Shown here piece by piece: positions 1 through 6,781 of a DNA stretch of 33,947 nucleotides; the stretch's first letter is position 1; every line of letters begins with the position of its first letter. Below the pieces are notes generated by a model. The model was not told the origin of the DNA and did no database searches. It saw only the letters and a list, made by a program, of their open reading frames with translations. Both the position numbers and the translations under genes were made by a program. Source of the stretch: Lachnospiraceae bacterium (GTDB taxonomy: Bacteria; Bacillota; Clostridia; Lachnospirales; Lachnospiraceae); the NCBI GenBank assembly GCA_022800815.1, contig JAAWRC010000036.1, positions 1 through 33,947 of the forward strand. The letters are read 5' to 3'.

Positions 1-1
1 C

Positions 2-109
2 GATGAGGAACACGAGCACCATCACCATGACGGGGAATGCGGCTGCCATCATCACGATGAGGAACACGAGCACCATCACCATGACGGGGAATGCGGCTGT
101 CATCATCAC
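2..109 (+). repeat. Two 54-bp tandem repeats coding for a His-rich metal-binding linker
   Basis: Positions 2-55 and 56-109 are copies of one 54-bp unit (18 codons) that differ at a single silent C/T base (46 versus 100). A degenerate third unit follows to about 166. Each unit encodes a run of His, Glu and Asp and one Cys-Gly-Cys. The near identity of the two copies suggests recent duplication or a copy number prone to slippage. Confidence 0.9.
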
Positions 110-442
110 GAGGAGGAACACGGGCATCACCACCACGATGGGGAACACGAGCATCACCACCATCATGCCGACGAGATCTTTACCAGCTGGGGGATTGAGA
201 CTCCCCGCAAATTTACGGCAGAGGAGCTTGAGGGGGCGCTTGCGGCCCTCTCGGACAGCGAGACCTACGGCACGGTCCTTCGGGCCAAGGGCATCGTGGC
301 GGGAACGGACGGGAGTTTCCTGCATTTTGACTTTGTGCCGGAGGAGAAAAACGTCCGCATCGGTTCCTCCATCGTCATGGGACGCCTGTGTGTGATCGGT
401 TCCCATATCAATGAGGAGGCCCTTAAGAAGCTGTTCGCCTGA
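2..442 (+). CDS. CobW/COG0523-family GTP-binding metallochaperone, C-terminal part (5' end outside window)
   Basis: The reading frame is open from the window edge to a TGA stop and encodes 146 residues. About the first 55 residues are a His/Glu/Asp-rich linker with Cys-Gly-Cys motifs, built from a tandem DNA repeat. The rest resembles the CobW C-terminal domain: a TYGTVLRAKGIV-like strand, then a strand ending in a CVIGSHI-like segment, finishing in EALKKLF. COG0523 proteins are GTPases that deliver metals such as Zn or Co, and His-rich linkers in them are usually read as metal-binding. The GTPase domain lies upstream of the window, so its motifs cannot be checked. The next gene starts 35 bp downstream and is also a P-loop protein of this type, suggesting one operon for metal or cofactor handling. 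Confidence 0.82.
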   Translation, partial: DEEHEHHHHDGECGCHHHDEEHEHHHHDGECGCHHHEEEHGHHHHDGEHEHHHHHADEIFTSWGIETPRKFTAEELEGALAALSDSETYGTVLRAKGIVAGTDGSFLHFDFVPEEKNVRIGSSIVMGRLCVIGSHINEEALKKLFA

Positions 443-477
443 GCGGCTTTTTGGAAATGGTTGGAAGGAGGAGACAG

Positions 478-1422
478 ATGGAAGATTTTCCGGTTTACTT
501 GTTTACGGGATTTCTGGAGTCGGGAAAAACCAGATTTATCAAGGAGACTTTGGAGGATTCCAGGTTTAACGGAGGGGAGCGGACGCTCCTTCTTCTCTGC
601 GAGGAGGGGGAACTGGAGTACGATACGGATCTTCCCTCCATGGAGAATGTATTTATTGAGGTCATAGAGAATGAATCGGATTTAACGCCCAGGGTGCTGG
701 ATTATCTGGAGAAGAAGCACCAGGCGGAGCGGGCCATGGTGGAGTATAACGGCATGTGGCAGATTTCCTCTTTCTGTGACAACATGCCGGAGGCCTGGGC
801 CATATACCAGGAATTTCTGTTTATCGACGCAGGGACGTTTTTGAATTATAACGCCAATATGCGGGGGCTTGTGGTGGATAAGCTCACCACCTGTGAACTG
901 GCGGTTTTCAATCGGTTTGGGGCGGGCATGGACAAGATGGAATTCCACAAGATCGTCCGGGGCGTGAGCCGCCGCACGGCCATTGTCTACGAATCACCGG
1001 ACGGAAACGTGGAGTACGACGATATCGAGGACCCTCTTCCCTATGATCTTGACGCTCCCGTTATCATGGTTGGGGACGAGGATTATGCCCTCTGGTACAG
1101 GGATGTCTCGGAGGAACCGAAGAAATATAAGGGAAAGACGGTGGAGTGTCTGGGGATGGCCGTGGTCAATCCCCGGTTTCAGGCGGGAAGCTTTGCCTTT
1201 GGCAGAAAGGTCATGACCTGCTGCGTGGAGGATATTCAGTTTGCAAGCTTTTTGGCCCTGTGCGACCCGGCGCATATGCCGGAAAACAAGAAGTGGTATC
1301 GGCTGCGCTTTGAGATGGAGTTTAAGTTCCACAAGCTCTATGGACGGAGGGGTCCGGTGCTTACGGTTCGTTCCATGGAGGAGGCCGGGCCGCCGGAGGA
1401 TCCGGTGGCGACATTCTACTGA
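478..1422 (+). CDS. CobW-like P-loop NTPase fused to a C-terminal DUF1980/TIGR03943-like domain
   Basis: The product has 314 residues. ATG 478 is preferred over an upstream in-frame ATG at 451 because GGAAGGAGGAG lies just ahead of it. The N-terminus carries a Walker A motif, GFLESGKT (residues 11-18), followed by a LLCEEGELEYD stretch that sits where CobW proteins have the NEFGEVGID-like segment. The CobW CxCC metal motif is absent, and the expected NKxD guanine motif appears as FNRF. From about residue 215 the protein resembles the C-terminal half of DUF1980/TIGR03943 proteins, including the conserved MTCC motif (C248, C249). In Firmicutes that domain usually occurs in a separate protein beside CobW proteins and a DUF318 permease, so a fusion would join two parts of one metal system. 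The family assignment is from memory of motifs, and the substrate is unknown. Confidence 0.7.
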   Translation: MEDFPVYLFTGFLESGKTRFIKETLEDSRFNGGERTLLLLCEEGELEYDTDLPSMENVFIEVIENESDLTPRVLDYLEKKHQAERAMVEYNGMWQISSFCDNMPEAWAIYQEFLFIDAGTFLNYNANMRGLVVDKLTTCELAVFNRFGAGMDKMEFHKIVRGVSRRTAIVYESPDGNVEYDDIEDPLPYDLDAPVIMVGDEDYALWYRDVSEEPKKYKGKTVECLGMAVVNPRFQAGSFAFGRKVMTCCVEDIQFASFLALCDPAHMPENKKWYRLRFEMEFKFHKLYGRRGPVLTVRSMEEAGPPEDPVATFY

Positions 1423-1479
1423 CGTTCTGAGACGGCTTTTTATGGGAAGTCTTGGGGATGAAGGCGGGGAGGAAATGAG

Positions 1480-2295
1480 ATGCTTGCGAAGATTTTAATT
1501 GACAATCAGTCGAAAAATGAGCTGACCTGTGAATGGGGGCTGGCGGTGTATTTGGAATATGAGGGCCGCAGAATTCTTCTGGACACGGGGACGACGGGCG
1601 TATTTGTGAAAAATGCGGAGGCCATGGGCGTTCCCCTGGAAAAAGTAGAATACGGTGTGTTGTCCCACGCCCATTACGACCATTCCGACGGGATGGAGGC
1701 GTTTTTTGAGAAAAACGATACGGCAAAGTTCTATCTGAGGAAGGGTGCCAGAGAGAACTGCTATGGCAAGCGGTGGATTTTTTATAAGTATATCGGCATT
1801 GCGAGGGGCATTCTGGAAAAATACAGGGATCGGATTGTGTATGTGGATGGTATCTTTGAACTGGTTCCCGGCGTCTGGCTCCTGCCCCATACCACGCCGG
1901 GGCTTGCGCAGATCGGGAAGCGGGCGGGGCTTTATGTGAAGGATGGTCGGAAGCTGGTTCCGGACTTTTTTGCCCACGAGCAGAGTCTGGTCCTTGACAC
2001 GAAGGAGGGCCTTGTGATCTTTAACAGCTGTTCCCACGGCGGTGCCGACAATATCATCCGGGAGGTCTCGGAGGCCTTTCCGGGGAAGTCCATCTGCGCC
2101 CTGATCGGCGGGCTTCATCTGTACCGTTCCACCGGGGAGGAGGTGCGGGCTCTGGCCGGCCGGGTCCGGGAAACGGGGATCAGGAAGGTCATCACCGGAC
2201 ACTGCACCGGGGAGAGGGCATTTGGGCTCCTGAAGGAAGAACTGGGCGATGTGGTGGAGGGACTGTATACGGGGATGGAGTTTGAAATCGGGTGA
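1480..2295 (+). CDS. MBL-fold metallohydrolase (COG1237-like)
   Basis: The product has 271 residues and starts at ATG 1480 behind a GGGGAGGA ribosome site. The metal signature HxHxDH is complete (H63, H65, D67, H68), with further ligand candidates in a SCSHGGADN motif (H186), a GGLHL motif and a TGHCTG motif near the end. This order fits the COG1237 branch of the metallo-beta-lactamase fold, which databases often label as a dihydropterin-linked ribofuranosylaminobenzene-phosphate synthase. That label comes from archaeal relatives and should not be taken literally here. It lies 57 bp after the P-loop/DUF1980-like gene on the same strand and may share its transcript. The substrate is unknown. 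Confidence 0.85.
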   Translation: MLAKILIDNQSKNELTCEWGLAVYLEYEGRRILLDTGTTGVFVKNAEAMGVPLEKVEYGVLSHAHYDHSDGMEAFFEKNDTAKFYLRKGARENCYGKRWIFYKYIGIARGILEKYRDRIVYVDGIFELVPGVWLLPHTTPGLAQIGKRAGLYVKDGRKLVPDFFAHEQSLVLDTKEGLVIFNSCSHGGADNIIREVSEAFPGKSICALIGGLHLYRSTGEEVRALAGRVRETGIRKVITGHCTGERAFGLLKEELGDVVEGLYTGMEFEIG

Positions 2296-2301
2296 TGTTT
2301 T

Positions 2302-2478
2302 ATGAAGGAACAATATCGGGAGATTTATGAGGATCAGACCTGTCCTCTTGATGGCCGGGCGGCGGTCCATACCCTTTGGCTCACCAAAAGCACCTGCACC
2401 AGATGTGCAGATGAGGTGCTGGATTTTTCCTGTAGTCTGGACGGAGAGTGCAGGGAATGCGTCTCAGAATATCCGTAG
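2302..2478 (+). CDS. Small Cys-rich hypothetical protein (58 aa)
   Basis: An ATG 6 bp after the MBL gene opens a 58-codon frame ending in TAG. The product has six cysteines (C14, C32, C35, C44, C50, C53), including two CxxC pairs, as in small zinc-binding proteins. There is no strong ribosome site: the start sits just after the MBL stop, so translational coupling is likely if it is expressed. The frame ends beside the point where a truncated hydrolase begins in another frame, so this ORF may be an intact small gene or the 5' part of something cut by a deletion. I do not recognise the family. Confidence 0.5.
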   Translation: MKEQYREIYEDQTCPLDGRAAVHTLWLTKSTCTRCADEVLDFSCSLDGECRECVSEYP

Positions 2479-2486
2479 GGGCCGGG

Positions 2487-2975
2487 ATGGGCATTGGGAA
2501 AGCGCATCTGCTGGGTTTCAGCGACGGGGCCAATATTGCCATGACCTTTGCCCTGCGTTATCCGGAGTATGTAAAGAGCCTGATCCTAAATGGCGGAAAC
2601 TTAAGTCCCTGGGGGGTGAAGCTTACCGTCCAGCTTCCGGTTCTCCTGGGATACGGTCTGGTTTCCCTGATTGCCCTGTTTGACAGGAAGGACGTCTCCA
2701 AAAAGGAGATTTTGGGGCTGATGGTTCATGAGCCGAAGCTTTGCCCGGAGGAATTAAAGGGGATTTCGGCACCGACCCTTGTCATTGCCGGCACGAAGGA
2801 TATGATCCGTGAGTCCCACACAAATCTGATACAGAAAAATATACCGGGGAGCCGACTCTGCATTATGGAAGGAAACCACTTTATAGCCGCAGAAAAGTCA
2901 GAAGGATTCAACAAACAAGTTTTTGAATTTCTCGGAGTCGTCTGGCCGGAATCTGTTTTCGTGAGCAGACGATAG
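2487..2975 (+). pseudogene. Alpha/beta hydrolase lacking its N-terminal third
   Basis: The frame encodes the C-terminal part of an alpha/beta hydrolase. It opens almost directly at the nucleophile elbow (LLGFSDGAN, matching GxSxG), runs through a strand with the acid region (TLVIAGTKDMI) and ends with the catalytic His region (MEGNHF). Roughly 90-100 residues that normally come first are missing, including the oxyanion HG loop. I place the start at ATG 2487, although the frame is open back to an ATG at 2448. The last dozen residues lie in a palindrome (2940-3007) and do not look like family sequence. It is most likely a deletion remnant; a short product from 2487 cannot be excluded. Confidence 0.7.
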
Positions 2976-3007
2976 CAGCTGCGATGAAAAGCAGATTCCG
3001 GCCAGAC
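2940..3007. repeat. 16-bp perfect inverted repeat (long hairpin) between the hydrolase remnant and degV
   Basis: GTCTGGCCGGAATCTG at 2940-2955 is exactly complementary to 2992-3007, and pairing continues inward (TTTTC with GAAAA, one bulge) and outward (GTC with GAC). The 36-base loop holds the hydrolase stop codon. The degV ribosome site follows 8 bases after the second arm. There is no T-run after the stem, so it is not a standard intrinsic terminator. It could be a short palindromic repeat element or an RNA-stabilising hairpin. Confidence 0.75.
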
Positions 3008-3029
3008 GGCGACTTAAAGGAGTAATTTT

Positions 3030-3887
3030 ATGGGAAATGTAAAGATTATCGCAGACAGTACCTGCGATTTAAGCGACGAACAATTTGCGGAAAACGACAT
3101 CGACATGCTGCCCTTAAGCATTGTCATGGGTGAAAAGAGCTATTTTGACAGGAGCGAGATCACGCCGGAGGAGATTTTCCGGTGGGCGGACGAGAATAAG
3201 ACCACGCCGAAGACGGCGGCCATTTCCATGGAGATGGCGGTGGAGAAGGCGAGACCCTATGTGGAGGCGGGAAGGGATATCATCTTTTTTGGGATTTCCG
3301 AGGACATGAGCACCACCTGCAACGTGATGCGCCTGGCGGCAGGGGAACTCGGGACGGATCGGATCTTCGTGATCGACTCCCGGAGCCTTTCCACCGGGAT
3401 CGGGCTTCAGGTGCTCCGGGCGGCCGAGATGGCTATGGAGGGAAGGCCGGCGGAGGAGATCGTGGCCAAGATCGAAGGGGCCAGGGATCTTGTGCGGGCC
3501 AGCTTTGTGGTGGACACGCTCACCTATCTGGCCAGGGGCGGACGCTGTTCTTCCGTGACGGCTCTGCTTGCCAATACCTTGAAATTAAAGCCCAGGATTG
3601 CGGTAAGGGACGGGAAAATGGGAGTGGATAAGAAGTATCGGGGAGCCCTCTCCAAGGTTATCCTCAAATACACGAAGGACATGGAGGAAGAGCTTCTGCA
3701 TGCGGAGGGAAAGCGGGTGTTCATTACCCATTCCGGCTGTGACCGGGCGATCGTGGAGCAGGTGAGGACGTATCTGGAGGGCCTCGGAGTCTTTGAACAG
3801 GTCATCGAGACCAGGGCCGGAGGCGTGATCTCCAGCCATTGCGGGCCGGGCACCCTGGGCGTGCTGTTTTACGTAAGGGAGGATTGA
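3030..3887 (+). CDS. DegV family fatty-acid-binding protein
   Basis: The product has 285 residues and starts at ATG 3030 behind an AAAGGAG site. The N-terminus IIADSTCDL, the central DSRSLSTGIGLQV segment, the TLTYLARGGR motif and the Gly-rich C-terminal SSHCGPGTLGVLFY are all typical of DegV. Members of this family bind a single fatty acid. In several Firmicutes, DegV-type FakB proteins present the fatty acid to the kinase FakA, but no FakA is present in this window. The length is normal for the family. It is followed by a 70-bp gap and then the iron transporter gene, with no obvious functional link. Confidence 0.93.
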   Translation: MGNVKIIADSTCDLSDEQFAENDIDMLPLSIVMGEKSYFDRSEITPEEIFRWADENKTTPKTAAISMEMAVEKARPYVEAGRDIIFFGISEDMSTTCNVMRLAAGELGTDRIFVIDSRSLSTGIGLQVLRAAEMAMEGRPAEEIVAKIEGARDLVRASFVVDTLTYLARGGRCSSVTALLANTLKLKPRIAVRDGKMGVDKKYRGALSKVILKYTKDMEEELLHAEGKRVFITHSGCDRAIVEQVRTYLEGLGVFEQVIETRAGGVISSHCGPGTLGVLFYVRED

Positions 3888-3957
3888 CGGGCGGGACATG
3901 ACGGGCGAGGCGGGAAGCGAAAAAAGATAAAATCTGGCGGAAAATGGGAGGCGGGCC

Positions 3958-6351
3958 ATGACGATCAAAGACATGGGGATCGGCCAGTCGGCAGTGGTGA
4001 AAACGGTCGGCGGAGCCGGTTCCCTGAGACAGCATTTTCTGGATATGGGAGTGATCCCGGGAGCGGAGGTGACACTTGTAAAATATGCCCCTATGGGTGA
4101 TCCGATGGAGCTCAGGCTTCACGGGTATGAGCTGACCTTGCGGGTGGCGGACGCAGAGCAGATCGAGGTTGAGCGAACGGAGGAGAGCGGCAGGACAGCC
4201 TCAGGCGCATCCGGAGCAGGAAAAAAGGAGACCGGGGCGGGAATGCAGGGGCGTTTTACCAGGATCAGCAGCAGGGAGCATCCCGGCTTTGGCGAAGGCG
4301 GGCGCTACCATGTGAAGGAGGGGGAGAACCCTCTTCCCAAAGAGACCTGTCTGACCTTTGCCCTGGCAGGCAACCAAAACTGCGGGAAGACGACTCTGTT
4401 CAATCGGCTGACCGGAGCCAATCAGCACGTGGGCAATTTTCCCGGCGTGACGGTGGATCAGAAAAGCGGGGCCATCCGGGGCCATGAGAATACGCTGGTG
4501 ACGGATCTGCCGGGCATTTATTCCCTGTCACCCTACAGTAGGGAAGAGATTGTGTCCAGGCAATTCATTCTGGGGGAAAAGCCGACCGGGATCATCAATA
4601 TTGTGGACGCCACTAATATTGAGCGGAATCTGTACCTGACCATGCAGCTCATGGAACTCCAGGTGCCCATGGTTCTGGCCCTCAACATGATGGACGAGGT
4701 GAAGGGCAACGGAGGCGCCGTCTATATCAATGAGATGGAGGCCATGCTGGGGATTCCGGTGGTGCCCATCTCCGCAGCGAAAAACGAGGGGACGGAGGAG
4801 CTTGTGAACCATGCCCTCCATATCGCCAGGTATCAGGAGCGGCCGGGGCGGGTGGATTTCTGCGGCCCGGAGGAAATGGGCGGTGCTGTGCATCGATGCC
4901 TGCACAGCATCAGCCATTTGATCGAGGACCATGCGAAGGCGGCGGGGATTCCGGTCCGCTTCGGGGCGACGAAGCTGGTGGAGGGGGACGAACGGGTTCT
5001 TGAGGCGCTGCGGCTCTCCCAGAATGAAAAGGAGACCATTGAGCATATCATCTGCCAGATGGAGGAGGAGCGGGGGCTTGACCGGGCGGCGGCCATTGCC
5101 GACATGCGGTTTGCCTTTATCGAACGGCTGGTGAAAAAAACGGTGGTGAAGCCGAGGGAAAGCAAGGAGCGGGAGAGGAGCCGGAGGATCGACCGGCTCC
5201 TGACGGGGAGATATACGGCGATCCCGGCTTTTGCGGCCATTATGGGACTGGTGTTTTTCCTGACCTTCAACGTGGTGGGCGCCTGGCTCCAGGACCTTCT
5301 GGCCTCCGGCATCGATCGGCTGGCGGTGTATGTGGATGGGACCCTCGCCGCCTGGAATGTGAACCAGGTACTCCATTCCCTGATCATCGACGGAATCTTT
5401 AACGGCGTGGGAAGCGTTTTGAGTTTCCTGCCCATCATCGTAACCCTGTTTTTCTTCCTGTCCCTTCTGGAGGACACCGGGTACATGGCCAGGGTCGCCT
5501 TTGTCATGGATAAGCTTCTCCGGAAGATCGGCCTGTCCGGGCGGAGCATCGTGCCCATGCTGGTCGGCTTCGGTTGCACGGTGCCGGGAGTCATGGCGAG
5601 CCGGACCCTTCCCTCGGAGCGGGATCGGAAGATGACCATTCTCCTGACGCCCTTTATGAGCTGTACGGCGAAACTCCCCATTTACGGATTTTTCACGGCG
5701 GCATTCTTTCCGAAATACAGCGGTCTGATCATGGTGGGGCTGTATTTCCTCGGGATCTTCATGGGAATCCTGCTGGCGCTTCTGTTTAAGAACAGTATGT
5801 TCCGGGGGGAAGCGGTGCCCTTTGTCATGGAGCTTCCCAATTACCGGATGCCAGGGGCGAAAAACGTGGCCAGGCTTCTCTGGGAAAAGGCAAAGGACTT
5901 CCTGCAGCGGGCCTTTACGGTGATCTTCGTGGCGACCATCGTGATCTGGTTTTTGCAGACCTTCGACATCCGGCTGAACGTGGTGACGGATTCGAGGGAC
6001 AGCATTCTGGCGGCTGCGGCCGGCCGGATCGCTCCCTTGTTTGCGCCGTTGGGCTTCGGTGACTGGAGGATCTGCACGGCCCTGATTGCCGGCTTTATGG
6101 CGAAGGAGAGTGTGGTTTCCACCCTGTCGGTGCTGTTCGGGGCGACTGCGGCCCTCCTCTCGGCCATCACTCCTGCGGCGGCGGGGGCTCTCCTGGTGTT
6201 CTGCCTGCTGTACACGCCCTGCGTGGCGGCCGTCGCCTCCATCAAGCGGGAGCTTGGAGGAAAATGGGCGGCGGGCGTGGTAATCGGCCAGTGCGTGATC
6301 GCCTGGGCATGTGCGCTCCTTACCCATCTGGTCATGGGAATTCTGGCGTAG
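3958..6351 (+). CDS. feoB: Ferrous iron transporter: FeoA domain fused to FeoB
   Basis: The product has 797 residues and starts at ATG 3958 behind a GGGAGGCGGG site. Residues 1 to about 75 form a FeoA (SH3-like) domain with the typical LRQHFLDMGVIPGAEV segment. A linker of about 50 residues leads to the FeoB G-domain: G1 GNQNCGKTT (138-146), G3 DLPG (183-186) and G4 NMMD (243-246). The remainder is a multi-pass membrane part with the two conserved Gate-type segments containing GFGCTVPGVMASRT and PFMSCTAKLPIYG. FeoB imports Fe(II) across the cytoplasmic membrane and FeoA modulates it, so the fusion makes a separate feoA unnecessary. I see no clear Fur or DtxR operator upstream. Confidence 0.95.
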   Translation: MTIKDMGIGQSAVVKTVGGAGSLRQHFLDMGVIPGAEVTLVKYAPMGDPMELRLHGYELTLRVADAEQIEVERTEESGRTASGASGAGKKETGAGMQGRFTRISSREHPGFGEGGRYHVKEGENPLPKETCLTFALAGNQNCGKTTLFNRLTGANQHVGNFPGVTVDQKSGAIRGHENTLVTDLPGIYSLSPYSREEIVSRQFILGEKPTGIINIVDATNIERNLYLTMQLMELQVPMVLALNMMDEVKGNGGAVYINEMEAMLGIPVVPISAAKNEGTEELVNHALHIARYQERPGRVDFCGPEEMGGAVHRCLHSISHLIEDHAKAAGIPVRFGATKLVEGDERVLEALRLSQNEKETIEHIICQMEEERGLDRAAAIADMRFAFIERLVKKTVVKPRESKERERSRRIDRLLTGRYTAIPAFAAIMGLVFFLTFNVVGAWLQDLLASGIDRLAVYVDGTLAAWNVNQVLHSLIIDGIFNGVGSVLSFLPIIVTLFFFLSLLEDTGYMARVAFVMDKLLRKIGLSGRSIVPMLVGFGCTVPGVMASRTLPSERDRKMTILLTPFMSCTAKLPIYGFFTAAFFPKYSGLIMVGLYFLGIFMGILLALLFKNSMFRGEAVPFVMELPNYRMPGAKNVARLLWEKAKDFLQRAFTVIFVATIVIWFLQTFDIRLNVVTDSRDSILAAAAGRIAPLFAPLGFGDWRICTALIAGFMAKESVVSTLSVLFGATAALLSAITPAAAGALLVFCLLYTPCVAAVASIKRELGGKWAAGVVIGQCVIAWACALLTHLVMGILA

Positions 6352-6398
6352 ACGGAGAAAGCTTATTGTAAAAGTTTCAACTGAGAAAGGCGGTTCTT

Positions 6399-6770
6399 AT
6401 GAATTTTAAATTTGCACACAACAATCTGAATGTATATGACCTTAAGAAATCCCTGGATTTTTATGAGAAGGCTCTGGGGCTCAGGGAGGTCCGCAGGAAG
6501 GAGAAGGAGGACGGAAGTTTTATTCTGGTGTACCTGGGGGACGGGCAGACGTCCCACGAGCTGGAGCTGACTTGGCTTCGGGATATGGACAGGCCCTATA
6601 ACCTGGGGGACAATGAGATCCATCTGGCCTTTACCGTGGAGGATTTTGAGGCTGCCCATGAAAAGCATAAGGAGATGGGCTGCATCTGTTTTGAAAATCC
6701 GGCCATGGGCATTTATTTTATCTCGGATCCGGACGGTTACTGGCTGGAGATCATACCGGAAAGAAAGTAA
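6399..6770 (+). CDS. VOC superfamily protein (glyoxalase I-like)
   Basis: The product has 123 residues and starts at ATG 6399 behind GAAAGGCGG. It has two beta-alpha-beta-beta-beta modules typical of vicinal-oxygen-chelate proteins and all four metal-ligand positions of the glyoxalase I type: H7, E56, H75 and E117. The ending ISDPDGYWLEIIPE is diagnostic for the family. Lactoylglutathione lyase or a related methylglyoxal-handling activity is plausible. Clostridia generally lack glutathione, so the natural thiol or substrate remains open. It lies 47 bp after feoB and 11 bp before the Mur ligase gene. Confidence 0.87.
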   Translation: MNFKFAHNNLNVYDLKKSLDFYEKALGLREVRRKEKEDGSFILVYLGDGQTSHELELTWLRDMDRPYNLGDNEIHLAFTVEDFEAAHEKHKEMGCICFENPAMGIYFISDPDGYWLEIIPERK

Positions 6771-6781
6771 GGGATAAGGGC

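Noticed and set aside
2-109. Tandem repeats as a CRISPR array
   Set aside because: The units are contiguous without spacers, in frame and protein-coding.
4528-6327. 599-codon reverse-strand open frame opposite feoB (and similar long frames opposite ppdK, aspS, gltB)
   Set aside because: High GC at third positions of the real genes suppresses stops on the other strand. The translated proteins are low-complexity, rich in His, Arg, Gln and Pro, with no domain-like pattern and no ribosome sites.
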